A DNA stretch of 64,000 nucleotides, from assembly GCF_001421485.1 (NCBI RefSeq), contig NZ_LMKK01000002.1, positions 403,355 through 467,354 of the forward strand. Direction: 5' to 3'. The notes beneath the pieces were generated by a model. That model saw only the letters and a list, made by a program, of their open reading frames with translations. It did no database searches and was not told where the DNA came from. Source of the DNA: Agreia sp. Leaf210. GTDB taxonomy: Bacteria; Actinomycetota; Actinomycetes; Actinomycetales; Microbacteriaceae. This document shows, piece by piece, positions 44,926 to 55,220 of the stretch; the stretch's first letter is position 1, and every line of letters starts with the position of its first letter. The position numbers and the translations under genes are program-made.

Positions 44926-45848
44926 CGGACAACCTCCGGGGTGACGGACTGCGTGTGATATTCGACTTCGTCTGCGGTCAGACGAAGGTAGGCCTCTTCG
45001 AGAGAGCCGGTGACGGTGGTCAGCTCGTGCAAGACCAGACCGTTGGATGCGGCGATGCCGCCGACGGTCGCGGCAGAGACGCCGGCCACGTCGAGCGTCG
45101 AGCCGCTCGCACTGGTGATCTGAACATCCGGGGCGGCGAGCAGCCGGGCGAGCTCTGCCGCCTGCGGGCTCGAGACGCGCACCGAGGTGACCGCGCCCTG
45201 TCCGACGATGTCGGCCACCGGGGCATCCGCGATGACGCGGCCCCGACCGAACACGATGATGTGATCTGCAGTCATCGCCATCTCGCTCATGAGGTGGCTG
45301 GAGAGCAGAATGGTGCGGCCCTCAGACGCAAGGTGCTTGAGGAGCCCGCGCACCCAGAGAACGCCCTCGGGGTCGAGGCCGTTGATGGGCTCGTCGAGGA
45401 TCAGGGTCTGCGGGTCGCCGAGGAGGGCGGCCGCGATGCCGAGGCGCTGCCCCATACCGAGCGAGAACCCGCCGACGCGCTTGCCGGCCACGGCCTGCAG
45501 GCCGGTCAGGTCGATGACCTCGCGCACTCGAGCCGCTCCGATGCCGTGCGTGGCACCGAGGGCAAGGAGGTGGTTGTAGGCCGAACGACCCGAGTGGATG
45601 GCCTTCGCGTCGAGCAGGGCTCCGACCTCGTGCAGAGGTGCGGAGTGCTCGGCGTAGAAGTGGCCGTTCACACGGACACTTCCCGCCGTGGGCCGGTCGA
45701 GCCCCACGATCATGCGCATCGTGGTGGACTTGCCCGCACCGTTCGGACCCAGCAGGCCCGTGACCTTGCCCGGCCGCACGGTGAAGGTCACGTCGTCTAC
45801 GGCGACTCGTTGGCCGTAGCGCTTCGTGAGGGACTGTGCTTCGATCAT
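44922..45848 (-). CDS. ABC transporter ATPase (ABC-2 exporter)
   Basis: A 308-residue ATPase: Walker A GLLGPNGAGKSTTMRMIVGL, Q loop region, signature VGGFSLGMGQRLGIAAALLG, Walker B LILDEPINGLDPEG and H-loop LLSSHLMSE. A C-terminal extension follows (residues 220-308). ATG at 45848 has GGAG 6 nt upstream; an upstream in-frame ATG at 45869 is less likely. First gene of the exporter/two-component operon. Confidence 0.92.
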   Translation of the reverse strand: MIEAQSLTKRYGQRVAVDDVTFTVRPGKVTGLLGPNGAGKSTTMRMIVGLDRPTAGSVRVNGHFYAEHSAPLHEVGALLDAKAIHSGRSAYNHLLALGATHGIGAARVREVIDLTGLQAVAGKRVGGFSLGMGQRLGIAAALLGDPQTLILDEPINGLDPEGVLWVRGLLKHLASEGRTILLSSHLMSEMAMTADHIIVFGRGRVIADAPVADIVGQGAVTSVRVSSPQAAELARLLAAPDVQITSASGSTLDVAGVSAATVGGIAASNGLVLHELTTVTGSLEEAYLRLTADEVEYHTQSVTPEVVR

Positions 45849-46023
45849 GTCGATCTCCTGTCGATTCACGTCTGTGAAGTTGACGTGGAGGAGGCCGACC
45901 CTCCCCCACTTCTTCGACAGTAGAAGTCGGCGAAGACGAGCGAATCGCCCGCCGGGAGGGTCTTGATCGGAGCGCGTCGTACCCGGGTACCACCCGGGGG
46001 CTCAGCGGTCTCGGTGCACGGTG

Positions 46024-48165
46024 CTAGATGCGCTCCTTCTGCTTCTTCGACAGTGCCTTCTCGTCGATGGGAGCTTCGCCCGACGCGCGCTGCTCGGCGT
46101 AGTAGTCGCGTGCCTCTTTCTGACGCGTCGCCTCGGCGCCCGTCGCGATCGACGCGCGGATGTGCTCGGGGCCGTAGCCGAAGGCATCCACCAGGTCCTG
46201 GGCGTGCGGCCGGAGCCGCGCGATCAGGCGATCGATGTAGGCCGTGACGGCCTGCGCACGCTTCGGTGACAGGCGGCCGTTGATGAGGTACCACGCCAGG
46301 TGCTTCTCGACGAGGCCGAGCCCGAACAGGTCGCGCACCCAGGTGAGCACCACGCGGGTGCCCTCGTCGTCGATGTGGTCGAGCGCATCGGTGAACGCCT
46401 CCCACTGCAGCAGCTCTGCGTGGGCCCGGGCCGCATCGATGACCGCGCTCTGATTCGCGTTGAAGAGATCAGCGGCGACTTGCTTCGAGGCCTTCGTTCC
46501 CGGGCGCAGCCTGCCCGCCACCTCGGCGACCATGGCCTCGACGCGGTCGGTCAGCAGGGCGCGCTGGGCGCCGGTCTCGCGCAGCTGCTCTACGCTTCGA
46601 GCAACCGATCCTCGATCCGACAGGTTCTGAGCGAGGGTGCGCAGACCCGTGCCGCTGACGGTGCGATCCGTCGCCTGCTCGACGACGTAGCGGGCGAGCA
46701 CCCCCACGTCGGCCTTGGCGAAGCGTCGGCTGTAGTCGGTGAGCAGACGCTTGGCCACGAGCTGCAGAAGCACGTGGTTGTCGCCCTCGAATGTGGCGTA
46801 CACGTCGAGATCGGCTCGCAGTCCCACGAGGCGGTTCTCCGCAAGGAACCCGGCACCGCCGCACGCCTCGCGCGCCTCCTGCAGAGTGTCGAGAGCGTGC
46901 CAGGTCGAGAGCGGCTTGAGCGCGGCGGCGAGGGTCTCGAGGTCTTGCCGATCGGCATCGGTGTCTGTGGCACCCGAGAAGACCCCGTCGAACTTGGTGA
47001 GCAGCTGCTCGTGCGCGAAGCTCGCCGCATAGGTCGTGGCGATCAGGGGAATCAGTCGGCGCTGGTGCACCTGGTAGTCGAGGATCACCTCTTCGTCGGT
47101 ATCGCTGCCGGCGGTGAACTGACGACGCTCGTTGCCGTAGCGAACAGCGATCGCGAGGGCCACCTTCGCCGCCGCCACCGAGGCGCCGTCGAGCGAGACC
47201 CTGCCCTGCACCAGGGTGCCGAGCATGGTGAAGAAGCGGCGGCCGGGGCTCTGGATGGGCGAGGAATACGTGCCGTCGACGTCGACATTGCCGTAACGGT
47301 TGAGCAGGTTCTCGCGCGGGATCCGCACGCCGGAGAAGTGGAGTCGACCGTTGTCGATGCCGTTCAGGCCACCCTTGAGCCCGTCGTCTTCGCCGCCGAC
47401 ACCGGGCAGGAACTGCCCGTCGGAGTCGCGCAGCGGCACGTAGAAGGCGTGCACCCCGTGGTTGATGCCCTCGGTGATCAGCTGGGCGAACAGCACCGCC
47501 GCGGTTCCGTGCACGGCGGCGTTGCCGAGGTAGTCCTTCCAGGCACCGCGGAACGGAGTGTCGATCACGAACTCCTGGCTCCCCACGTCGAAGGTCGCGG
47601 TCGTGGCGATGGCGGCCACGTCGGAGCCGTGGCCGGTCTCCGTCATCGCGAAGGCGCCGGGAACCTCGAGACTCATGATCGGGGGAAGGAACTTCTCGTG
47701 GTGATACTCCGTGCCCAGGTGAAGCACCGCCGCACCGAAGAGGCCCCACTGCACACCGGACTTGATCTGCAGGGAGGGATCGGCCGTGACGAGCTCCTCG
47801 AACCCGGCGATGTTGCCGCCGTGATCGTCTTCGCCGCCGAGGCTCTTCGGAAAGGCCTTCAGCACTCCTCCGTGCTCGACGAGCAGCTCGAGCTGGTGGA
47901 ATACGGTGGCTCGGTGATCCGCGAGTGTCTGTCCGTCGACGCGTTGCATCTCTTTTCGAGCGGTGAGCGCGCGAGCGGCGATGCGCGCGTCGGCCCAGGT
48001 GCCCAGCAGGTACTGGCCGAGCGCGGCCGTGTCGATACGAGAATCCGACTTGTCGATCGTCATGCCGCCCGTCGTCTCGTCGAGATTCTCGCTCTCTTCG
48101 ATCCGGTCTGCGAGCTGTGTCGAGCTGTCGCTGTTCGTCTGGTTCTTCACCGCGTCCACCATCAT
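46024..48165 (-). CDS. Acyl-CoA oxidase / dehydrogenase-like flavoprotein
   Basis: A 713-residue flavoenzyme of the acyl-CoA oxidase type, which introduces a double bond in acyl-CoA during beta-oxidation. It has the FAD/substrate motif FAMTETGHGSDVAAIATTA (about residues 175-195), an NGIDNGRLHFSGVRIPRENLLNRYG loop, and REACGGAGFLAENRLVGLRADLDVYATFEGDN, which holds the catalytic Glu region. A C-terminal ACOX domain fits the length. The end is Lys-rich. Two adjacent ATG codons at the start; about 175 nt without a gene lie beyond each end. Confidence 0.9.
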   Translation of the reverse strand: MMVDAVKNQTNSDSSTQLADRIEESENLDETTGGMTIDKSDSRIDTAALGQYLLGTWADARIAARALTARKEMQRVDGQTLADHRATVFHQLELLVEHGGVLKAFPKSLGGEDDHGGNIAGFEELVTADPSLQIKSGVQWGLFGAAVLHLGTEYHHEKFLPPIMSLEVPGAFAMTETGHGSDVAAIATTATFDVGSQEFVIDTPFRGAWKDYLGNAAVHGTAAVLFAQLITEGINHGVHAFYVPLRDSDGQFLPGVGGEDDGLKGGLNGIDNGRLHFSGVRIPRENLLNRYGNVDVDGTYSSPIQSPGRRFFTMLGTLVQGRVSLDGASVAAAKVALAIAVRYGNERRQFTAGSDTDEEVILDYQVHQRRLIPLIATTYAASFAHEQLLTKFDGVFSGATDTDADRQDLETLAAALKPLSTWHALDTLQEAREACGGAGFLAENRLVGLRADLDVYATFEGDNHVLLQLVAKRLLTDYSRRFAKADVGVLARYVVEQATDRTVSGTGLRTLAQNLSDRGSVARSVEQLRETGAQRALLTDRVEAMVAEVAGRLRPGTKASKQVAADLFNANQSAVIDAARAHAELLQWEAFTDALDHIDDEGTRVVLTWVRDLFGLGLVEKHLAWYLINGRLSPKRAQAVTAYIDRLIARLRPHAQDLVDAFGYGPEHIRASIATGAEATRQKEARDYYAEQRASGEAPIDEKALSKKQKERI

Positions 48166-48343
48166 TGGCCTCTTCCGTGCGCTGTCAGCAAATCTTCATC
48201 CACGCTACGAGCGGGTGCGTGACCACGAAAATTCACCGTCCGTGCCCTACAACGAGCCCTCGCCGACCGAGGCGTCGCGTTGATGATGTCTACAGACGAA
48301 CCCGGAATAGACAGGCGTTCCTCCACAACACCGGGGCGGTGGA

Positions 48344-49609
48344 TCAGGCGAGCGAGGCCTCGACGCGACGGGCCTCGCGTCGCCGCGCCACGGCATCCAC
48401 CGAGGTCGCGACGATGAGGGCCAGGCAGAGTACGGCGACGCCGGGCGCCACGAGGTCGATGGCGACGTTGAGGCCCGAGGACGTGGCGAGGGCGCCCGCA
48501 ACGACGGCTGTGATGGCCTGGAGCAGATAGGAGAAGAGGTAGAGCAGCGAGAGGGTTCCGCCACGATGCTCGGGAAGCGCCGTGCGGTTCAGCAGGGTCA
48601 GACCGCCGGTGAAGACGAAGGAATACCCCACACCGCCCACGACGCACCACACGACGAAGAGCAGGATCGACCCCTGGGCCGCTGTGAGCTCCATCACGCC
48701 GAGGCCGGCGATGCTGATGACGGCACCGACGATGAGCGACACATGTGCCGGAACCCTCTGCAACAGGAGCGCGGTCACTCCGATCACCACCGACGATATG
48801 GCGAGCAGAGCGCCGACGATCAAGAGGTTCGTGGTGCCGGTGAGATCTCGCGCCATCGATGCGCCGAGAGACAGGAAGATCGCGCCGACGCTGTAGGCCA
48901 CGGTGACGCCGAGGGTCGACGCGATGAAGGTGCGCAACAGGGAGCGGGGCACGTGGACGCCCGACGGCTTCCACCGGGCGGGCCGCCCGTCGGAGCCGAC
49001 TACACGGGCCGGATTGTCGCGCCGCATGAACCACACCACGGCGAACGAGAGGCCGGCGAGAACGAAGAGCACCCAGAAGCTCAACTGGAGGGGCCACGGT
49101 GCGTACTGTGCGAGGCCACCGCTCACGAAAAGCACCAGGGTGAGGCCGGTCGATGTTGACACGGTCGTGAGCACCGAGGCGAAGCGCGGGTTGCTTGAGA
49201 GGTTGTTCTCGACGAGCGCCGCGCTGGCCGCGCCGAGCGCGAATCCGGTTCCCACGCCCTGCAGCACCCTGCCCGCGAAGAGAAAGCCCACATTCGGCGC
49301 GATTGCGAAGACGAACGCGGATGCGACGATCAGCCCGACGCCGACGAGCATCGCTCGGCGCCGACCGATGGTGTCGGAGATGCCGCCCGCGAGAAGCAGC
49401 ACGAGCAGGAGTGCGACGGGGTAGGTGCCGAAGATCGACGTCGTCACCACGGGAGAGAGATCCCACTCCGCGGCGTAGCTCGGATAGAGGGTCGACGGCG
49501 CCCCGCTGGCCCAGAGACAGAGAGCCAGCACGATGGCCGCGGCCCAGAAGCTGCCTTTCTTACCCCACTGTCGACGCGTGCGAGTCTGATCGGTCTCAGC
49601 GGGAGTCAT
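48344..49609 (-). CDS. MFS transporter
   Basis: A 421-residue transporter with 12 predicted helices. The motif-A loop appears as GGISDTIGRRRAMLVG and a motif-C-like GTGFALGAASAAL follows. The N-terminal tail is basic and cytoplasmic. The substrate is unknown; similarity is to small drug or sugar exporters. The start is ATG at 49609, with the AI-2E family gene 31 nt upstream in the same direction. Confidence 0.88.
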   Translation of the reverse strand: MTPAETDQTRTRRQWGKKGSFWAAAIVLALCLWASGAPSTLYPSYAAEWDLSPVVTTSIFGTYPVALLLVLLLAGGISDTIGRRRAMLVGVGLIVASAFVFAIAPNVGFLFAGRVLQGVGTGFALGAASAALVENNLSSNPRFASVLTTVSTSTGLTLVLFVSGGLAQYAPWPLQLSFWVLFVLAGLSFAVVWFMRRDNPARVVGSDGRPARWKPSGVHVPRSLLRTFIASTLGVTVAYSVGAIFLSLGASMARDLTGTTNLLIVGALLAISSVVIGVTALLLQRVPAHVSLIVGAVISIAGLGVMELTAAQGSILLFVVWCVVGGVGYSFVFTGGLTLLNRTALPEHRGGTLSLLYLFSYLLQAITAVVAGALATSSGLNVAIDLVAPGVAVLCLALIVATSVDAVARRREARRVEASLA

Positions 49610-49640
49610 GGCGCCACACTAACCTGCCCCGAGACGGCCG

Positions 49641-50768
49641 TTACTTCTGTTCCTGCCGCGGGAACACGATCTTCTGGATGATGATGATCGTCGACGCCGC
49701 GACCGGGATCGCGACGAGCGCACCGAGGATTCCGCCCAGGGTTCCGCCGGCGACCGCGGCGATCACGACCACCGCCCCAGGTACCGAGACGGCTCGGTTC
49801 ATGATGCGCGGACTCAAGAAGTACGCCTCGACCTGCATGTAGACCAGGTACCAGATGAGGGCGACGAGAGCGGTCAACGGCGAGGCGAAGAGGCACGTCA
49901 GAACGATGATGATCGAGCCCGTGAGCGTTCCGACGAGGGGAACGAGCGAGAACAGGAACGCGATGAAGGCGAGGAGCACGAATTGCGGGGCGCCGATGAT
50001 CCACAGGAAGATCGCGCTCAGCACGCCGTTGACCGCAGCGAGCGACACCTGCCCGACGACGTAGCGGCCGACGGCCGAGGTGATGTCCTCGGACACGTCG
50101 ATAAAGCCCGCGCGCTTGCTGGACGGAACGAAACGGTAGGTGACGCGCTTGATCGAGCGCAGCGACGCGAGGAAGTACAGCGTGAGGATGAGAACGACGA
50201 CGGCGCCCGTCACTCCGCTCGCCACGCCCGCACCCACGGCCAGGATGCCGCCGCCCAGGTTCACGAAGTTGTTCGGATCGCTCACGAAATCGGTCACGCT
50301 CTTGGCGACCGAGTCGAAATCGACGACGCCGGAGAGCTGCCGTTCCGTCGTCTTCACGAAGTCGCTGTCGACGACGCGGTTGACGATGTCGGGGAAGTTG
50401 GCGATGAGATTCGAGATCTGCTCCACGATCACGGGAATGATCGTGAGGAGGAGCCCGGCGAAGGCGAGAATGACGCCGGCGAACACCACCATGATCGCAG
50501 CCCAGCGAGGGAGCTTCCTCTCGAGCCATGACACGAGGGGATCGAGGCCCAGCGCCAGGAAGAGCGCGACGCCCACGTAGATCAGAACCGTGGTGAGCTG
50601 CCCGATGACGCCGCCGATGAGGATCGAGACGAGCACTCCGAGCCCGCCGACCAGGCCGATGCGGAACGCGTTGATCCGCACAGGCGGAAGCGCCGTGCTT
50701 CCGGGAACGACGATGTCGGACTGGGGCTGCTGTACCGCTGCGGTACGGCGTCTCTTGAGGTTGAACAT
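49641..50768 (-). CDS. AI-2E family transporter (PerM/YdiK-like)
   Basis: A 375-residue membrane protein with about eight helices, grouped as two N-terminal helices, one central and five C-terminal. The conserved C-terminal part includes LLAFIAFLFSLVPLVGTLTGSI and VEAYFLSPRIMNRAVSVPGAVVVIAAVAGG. Members act as transporters or Na/H antiporters; the exact role here is unknown. The N-terminal MFNLKRRRT is basic. Confidence 0.92.
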   Translation of the reverse strand: MFNLKRRRTAAVQQPQSDIVVPGSTALPPVRINAFRIGLVGGLGVLVSILIGGVIGQLTTVLIYVGVALFLALGLDPLVSWLERKLPRWAAIMVVFAGVILAFAGLLLTIIPVIVEQISNLIANFPDIVNRVVDSDFVKTTERQLSGVVDFDSVAKSVTDFVSDPNNFVNLGGGILAVGAGVASGVTGAVVVLILTLYFLASLRSIKRVTYRFVPSSKRAGFIDVSEDITSAVGRYVVGQVSLAAVNGVLSAIFLWIIGAPQFVLLAFIAFLFSLVPLVGTLTGSIIIVLTCLFASPLTALVALIWYLVYMQVEAYFLSPRIMNRAVSVPGAVVVIAAVAGGTLGGILGALVAIPVAASTIIIIQKIVFPRQEQK

Positions 50769-50808
50769 TCGGTTCCCCGTCTTGTCGTTTCGGCGCGCTC
50801 ACCCCACC

Positions 50809-51519
50809 TTAGGAGGGTCTGTTGCGCCCGAGTGCGCGCTTGACTTTCTCGATGGCCGACACGGCGGGAACCTCGTTGTATACGCCGGCCGATTCCTGGC
50901 CCGACATTCGCTGGATGTCCTCCATCAGCACGTCGGTCAGCTTGCGCCTCGCGCGCGCCGAATTCGCCTGCCCGTACTCCGACGCGTCGATGGGACGACC
51001 GAACTCGACCGACACTTTGTGCACCCGGGGAATCTTCGAACCGACAGGCTGCAGCTTCTCGGTACCGATCAGCGCGACAGGCACGATGAGGCTGTCGGAG
51101 CTCATGGCGAGCCAGGCAGCGCCGGTTCGGCCCTTGTAGATCCGACCGTCCCGAGAGCGGGTCCCTTCGGGATAGATCGCGAAGGCCTCGTCTCGCTCGA
51201 GGATCGCGAGTCCCGCATCCAGAGCGTCTTGTGCGGCCTGGCCGGCACCGCGATCGACCGGCACCGCGCCGATGGCAGAGAAGAACGACCTCGCTAGCCA
51301 TCCCTTTGCGCCTTCGCCGGTGAAGTAGTCGGATTTGGCGAGGAACGAGACGTTGCGTGGAGCGACCAGGGTCAGAACGACGCTGTCGATGAAGCTGAGG
51401 TGGTTGCTCGCGAGTAGGACTCGGCCGGTTCGAGGCACGTTGTCTCGACCGATCACCGTGGGCCGGTACACCGCTCGCGCCACGGGAGCGAGGAAAGCAC
51501 GGCTGAGGAGGGTGATCAT
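50809..51519 (-). CDS. plsC: 1-acyl-sn-glycerol-3-phosphate acyltransferase
   Basis: Adds the second fatty acid to lysophosphatidic acid in phospholipid synthesis. The 236-residue protein has the HX4D motif NHLSFIDS (about residues 38-45), FLAKSDYFTG, AVPVDRG, YPEGTRSRDG (motif III) and IVPVALIGTEKL (motif IV). A short hydrophobic N-terminus would associate with the membrane. The start ATG is 51519, on the same strand as recQ and about 70 nt from its end. Confidence 0.9.
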   Translation of the reverse strand: MITLLSRAFLAPVARAVYRPTVIGRDNVPRTGRVLLASNHLSFIDSVVLTLVAPRNVSFLAKSDYFTGEGAKGWLARSFFSAIGAVPVDRGAGQAAQDALDAGLAILERDEAFAIYPEGTRSRDGRIYKGRTGAAWLAMSSDSLIVPVALIGTEKLQPVGSKIPRVHKVSVEFGRPIDASEYGQANSARARRKLTDVLMEDIQRMSGQESAGVYNEVPAVSAIEKVKRALGRNRPS

Positions 51520-51590
51520 CCGTCCAGTCTCGCAGGGCGCTCATAGCTCCACGGGAATGCTCTGCGATACGACGTGTATCTATGCTCGGA

Positions 51591-53624
51591 TTAGGATATG
51601 GCGTCGCTCGCGACGACCTCGAGCAGCGCGGCTCCGTACTTCTGGAGCTTGGCCTCGCCGATTCCGCTGATGGATCCCGCCTGGTCGAGCGTGCTGGGGC
51701 GCGCGCTGGCAACGGCCCGCAGCGTGGCGTCGCCGAACACGATGTAGGCCGGAACGCCCTGTTCACGAGCCTCGCCCGCGCGCCAGGCGCGCAGCTTCTC
51801 GAACAACTCCTGGTCGGCCGGTGCCAGCTCGGCGGTGGCCGCCTTCGACTTCGACGAACCCGACGAGCGCACGCTTCGAGCGGCCCGTTCGGCTTCTCGA
51901 CGCATCGACACCGGATGACGGCCCGCGAGCACCTCGCCGCTCGCCTCGGTGATCACCAGGGTTCCATAGCCGTCGTCGTTCACGGCGAGCAGGCCCTGGG
52001 CAAGGAGTTGGCGCACCACTCCGCGCCACTGCTGGTCGCTGAGATCCTGTCCGAGACCCCAGGTGGAGAGGCTCTGATGATTCAGTTGCGTGACCCTGTC
52101 GGTGACCTTGCCTCGCAAGATGTCGATGAGCTGGCCGGCGCCGAATCGCTGATTGCGTTCGCGCTGCAGGCGCACGACCGTCGAGAGGAGCTTCTGCGCT
52201 GCGACAGTGCCGTCCCACGATTCGGGCGGCTCGAGGCACGTGTCACAGTTTCCGCACGGAGTGGACTGCTGCCCGAAGTAGCCCAGCAGGTTGACCCGAC
52301 GACAGTGCACCGTCTCGCAGAGGGCGAGCATCGCGTCGAGGTGGGCTGACAGCCGTCGGCGGTGGGCGAGATCCCCGGGAGACTCGTCGATCATGCGGCG
52401 CTGCTGCACGACGTCTTGGAGCCCATAGGCGAGCCAGGCCGTCGAGGGCAGTCCGTCGCGACCCGCTCGACCCGTCTCTTGGTAGTAGCCCTCGACCGAC
52501 TTGGGAAGGTCGACGTGGGCGACGAAGCGCACGTCGGGCTTGTCGATACCCATACCGAACGCGATGGTGGCGACGATGATGATGCCGTCTTCTCGCAGGA
52601 AGCGTGACTGGGTGGACGCCCGGAGTCGCGAGTCGAGGCCCGCGTGATACGGCAGCGCCTTGAGGCCGTTGTCGGCCAGGAACTGTGCCGTCTTCTCGAC
52701 GGTGTTGCGCGAGAGCGCATAGACGATGCCCGAGTCGGTGGGGTGCTCGCCCTTGATGAGCGAGAGCAGCTGCTTGCGCACCTCGCCCTTGTTCTCGATG
52801 CGGTAGCGGATGTTCGGCCGGTCGAAGCTGGCGACGAAGTGCTTGGCCTGCTGCATTCCGAGGCGCTCGGTGATCTCGGCGTGCGTGGTCTCGGTCGCCG
52901 TAGCCGTGAGCGCGATGCGGGGAACGTCGGGCCAGCGCTCGGCCAACTCGGAGAGAGCGAGGTAGTCGGGTCTGAAGTCGTGCCCCCATTGCGACACGCA
53001 GTGCGCCTCGTCGATGGCGAAGAGCGCAATCTCCCCCTGGGCGAGAAACCGCTTCGTCGCCTCGTTCGACAGGCGCTCCGGCGCCACGTAGAGCAGGTCG
53101 AGCTGCCCGCCCAGGTAAGCGTTCTCGACGCGCGCCCGCTCTGCGGCATCCTGAGTGGAGTTGAGGAAGGCGGCGCGAACGCCGACCGCGGTGAGTGCGT
53201 CGACCTGATCCTGCATCAGTGCGATCAGAGGCGAGATGACGACGCCGGTACCCCGACGAACGAGCGAGGGAATCTGGTAGCACAGCGACTTGCCACCGCC
53301 GGTCGGCATGAGCACGACAGTGTCGCCGCCATCGATGACGTTCTGGATGATCGCCGCCTGGTCGCCGCGGAACGTCTCGTACCCGAAGACCCGCTGCAGG
53401 GCCTCGACCGCCGTCTCCGGAGTGGCGACGGCGACGTCGGCCGCCTCGGTCGCCGTTGCTTGAGCCTGCGTTCCCTGAGCCTGCGTTGCCTGAGCCCGCG
53501 TTCCCTGAGCCTGTCGAAGGGCAGGTGCCGGGCCTTCGTCATAGTAGGGATCGTAGGGCGGCTCTTCGTCGAGTGGTGGCGGTTCGGCCTCCGGGTCCCA
53601 GGGGATGTCTGCGTTCCACGTCAC
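51591..53624 (-). CDS. recQ: ATP-dependent DNA helicase RecQ
   Basis: 3'-5' helicase of 677 residues in recombination and replication repair. It shows motif [15 protein letters not shown], motif [19 protein letters not shown], motif III LTATATE, motif [12 protein letters not shown], the zinc region [20 protein letters not shown] and a C-terminal HRDC domain (about 600-675). The first 75 residues are unusual: acidic and Pro/Tyr-rich, then a [10 protein letters not shown] repeat encoded by four 15-bp DNA units. The core is intact, so the protein should work. It diverges from the DMT gene with about 70 nt between the start codons. Confidence 0.95.
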   Translation of the reverse strand: MTWNADIPWDPEAEPPPLDEEPPYDPYYDEGPAPALRQAQGTRAQATQAQGTQAQATATEAADVAVATPETAVEALQRVFGYETFRGDQAAIIQNVIDGGDTVVLMPTGGGKSLCYQIPSLVRRGTGVVISPLIALMQDQVDALTAVGVRAAFLNSTQDAAERARVENAYLGGQLDLLYVAPERLSNEATKRFLAQGEIALFAIDEAHCVSQWGHDFRPDYLALSELAERWPDVPRIALTATATETTHAEITERLGMQQAKHFVASFDRPNIRYRIENKGEVRKQLLSLIKGEHPTDSGIVYALSRNTVEKTAQFLADNGLKALPYHAGLDSRLRASTQSRFLREDGIIIVATIAFGMGIDKPDVRFVAHVDLPKSVEGYYQETGRAGRDGLPSTAWLAYGLQDVVQQRRMIDESPGDLAHRRRLSAHLDAMLALCETVHCRRVNLLGYFGQQSTPCGNCDTCLEPPESWDGTVAAQKLLSTVVRLQRERNQRFGAGQLIDILRGKVTDRVTQLNHQSLSTWGLGQDLSDQQWRGVVRQLLAQGLLAVNDDGYGTLVITEASGEVLAGRHPVSMRREAERAARSVRSSGSSKSKAATAELAPADQELFEKLRAWRAGEAREQGVPAYIVFGDATLRAVASARPSTLDQAGSISGIGEAKLQKYGAALLEVVASDAIS
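53454..53522. repeat. Four 15-bp tandem units grown from a dispersed palindromic element inside recQ
   Basis: Units CGTTGCTTGAGCCTG, CGTTCCCTGAGCCTG, CGTTGCCTGAGCCCG and CGTTCCCTGAGCCTG lie head to tail (53454-53513). The last unit continues into TCGAAGGGC, completing a short element (arms CCCTTCGACAGG and CTCAGGGAACG on the minus strand). The array is in frame and encodes QAQ(G/A)T repeats in RecQ. Related halves occur after ppa (10942-10982) and at 32133. Confidence 0.75.
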
Positions 53625-53692
53625 GCTCCGAAGTTTACCGGGGCTCTCCGACCCCGACCCCGCGAGCGCACTCTGCGACGCGGGTAGGCTCG

Positions 53693-54592
53693 ATGTCCAT
53701 GCTCGTCACAGCGTTCGGACTGGTCGGCGCGTTCGTCTACGGCGCAGCCGACTTCCTCGGCGGCCTGGCCTCCAAACGCATCTCGCCCTTCGCCGTCACC
53801 GGCATCGCGGCGTTCTCGGGGCTCGCCGTGCTGCTCGCCGCCTACCCGCTCGTCGGCGGCGCCTGGTCGGCCGAGGCCGCCCTCTGGGGAGGCATCTCGG
53901 GAGTCTCCGGAGCCATCGGCATCTCGTTGCTCTACGCCTGTCTCGCGGTCGGGCCCATGAGCATCCTCTCGCCCCTGACCGCGGTCGTGTCAGCCGTCGT
54001 TCCGCTGTCGGTCGGGCTGGCTCGCGGTGATGCGCTCGGGCCCATCGGCTACATGGCGATCGCTCTCGCACTCGTCGCCGTTGTGCTCGTGGGCTTCGTG
54101 CCCGAGAAGGGGGCCGTTCGGCCGAGCCTTCGCGGCGTTCTCATGGCCATCGGATCCGGCGCCATGATCGGTGTGTTCCTGATCGCCATCGACGTCGCAC
54201 CCGCCGACTCCGGACTCGTACCCCTCTTCTTCAACAGAGCCGTGAACGGCGCCATCATGGTCGTGATCGTGCTGACGACCCTGATGGTCGCGCGGCGGCG
54301 ATCGGATGCGCCGGCTCGGCAGACCGCCGCATCCGACGGGACTCCGCGGGCCGGTGTTCGCACCGCGGTTCTGCTCGCCCTGGCGTGCGGTGTCGCCGAT
54401 GCGGCCGCCAACGGTCTGATTCTGACCGGGCTCCGACTCGGAGAACTCTCCGTGATGTCCGTGCTCGTCGCGCTCTACCCGGCGGGCACGATCGTGCTGG
54501 CCGCGATCGTGCTCAAGGAACGCATAGCTCCCCTGCAGGTCGTCGGGCTCGTTCTGGCGATCACCGCGGCGGGCATGCTGTCGCTCGCCTGA
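53693..54592 (+). CDS. EamA/DMT superfamily transporter
   Basis: A 299-residue membrane protein with ten predicted helices in two EamA-like halves. The first half begins [24 protein letters not shown]; the second includes [26 protein letters not shown] and [19 protein letters not shown] with the typical Glu-Arg end motif. The substrate is unknown. ATG 53693 or 53699 are equally possible starts. It runs in the same direction as the following ECF cassette but with about 60 nt between. Confidence 0.85.
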   Translation: MSMLVTAFGLVGAFVYGAADFLGGLASKRISPFAVTGIAAFSGLAVLLAAYPLVGGAWSAEAALWGGISGVSGAIGISLLYACLAVGPMSILSPLTAVVSAVVPLSVGLARGDALGPIGYMAIALALVAVVLVGFVPEKGAVRPSLRGVLMAIGSGAMIGVFLIAIDVAPADSGLVPLFFNRAVNGAIMVVIVLTTLMVARRRSDAPARQTAASDGTPRAGVRTAVLLALACGVADAAANGLILTGLRLGELSVMSVLVALYPAGTIVLAAIVLKERIAPLQVVGLVLAITAAGMLSLA

Positions 54593-54615
54593 GGCAGGTC
54601 CGGATCGCCGGTTAG

Positions 54616-54634
54616 TTTGGTTACCCTGCCCTAA
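54616..54634. promoter_or_regulatory. Iron-box-like site (IdeR/DtxR) upstream of the ECF cassette
   Basis: TTTGGTTACCCTGCCCTAA matches the DtxR/IdeR consensus TTAGGTTAGSCTAACCTAA at 15 of 19 positions. It ends 19 bp before the ATG of the S component, where repressor binding would block transcription. No THI-box (TPP riboswitch) elements were seen in this short leader. Confidence 0.45.
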
Positions 54635-54653
54635 ACTGGCGTGTGGAGGTCTG

Positions 54654-55220
54654 ATGAGAAACGTGAGCACTCGGCTGCTCCTGACGTGCGCCGCTATCGG
54701 TGTCGCCGGGGGGCTCGTCTTCGCGATCAACGCGTGGATAGGCGGCACCGTCGCGGCACTCGCTCCTCTGTTCTACGGGTTCACGATCGGCGTCTACTTC
54801 CTTCCCGGCGTCGTGGCCCAGTACGTTATCAGGCGCGGCGGAGTCGCCCTTCTCACCGCGGCCGTCGCCGGGCTTGTCACCGCCCCACTTCAGCCGATCG
54901 GTTTCTGGGCGACGCTCATCGCCATCGCCATCGGCGCTTTCCAAGAGCTGTCGTTTCTCGTCACGAGGTACCGCCGGTGGAACACCTGGCTCTTCATCGT
55001 GGGCGGCATCGTGGCCGGAGTCGTCTGCGCCGCCGGCATGTACCGCACCCTTGCGGAAGACGCCCTCGACGCCTCCTCCGGAGCGATTCTCATGACCGGG
55101 TACTTCGTCGCCCCGGTCGTCTTCACGGCGATCGCGGTGCTGCTGGGTGCGGCCCTCGTGCGCACGGGCGTGGCGCGCGGCCTGCGAGCAGAGCGCGCAC
55201 GCGTTACTCCCGCCGCGTGA
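54654..55220 (+). CDS. ykoE: ECF transporter S component (YkoE-like)
   Basis: A 188-residue substrate-capture membrane protein with about six helices: GGLVFAINAWIGGTVAAL, FYGFTIGVYFLPGVVAQYVI, LQPIGFWATLIAIAIGAFQELSFLV and a C-terminal pair. The GAFQELSF segment and the following ATPase/permease match the YkoE family, usually assigned to thiamine precursor (HMP) uptake. The iron-box-like site upstream raises the possibility of another ligand. GTGA overlap with the ATPase gene. Confidence 0.82.
   Translation: MRNVSTRLLLTCAAIGVAGGLVFAINAWIGGTVAALAPLFYGFTIGVYFLPGVVAQYVIRRGGVALLTAAVAGLVTAPLQPIGFWATLIAIAIGAFQELSFLVTRYRRWNTWLFIVGGIVAGVVCAAGMYRTLAEDALDASSGAILMTGYFVAPVVFTAIAVLLGAALVRTGVARGLRAERARVTPAA

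Noticed and set aside
54593..54653. TPP riboswitch before the YkoEDC cassette
   Set aside because: The 61-nt leader is shorter than a THI element and contains no CTGAGA core.
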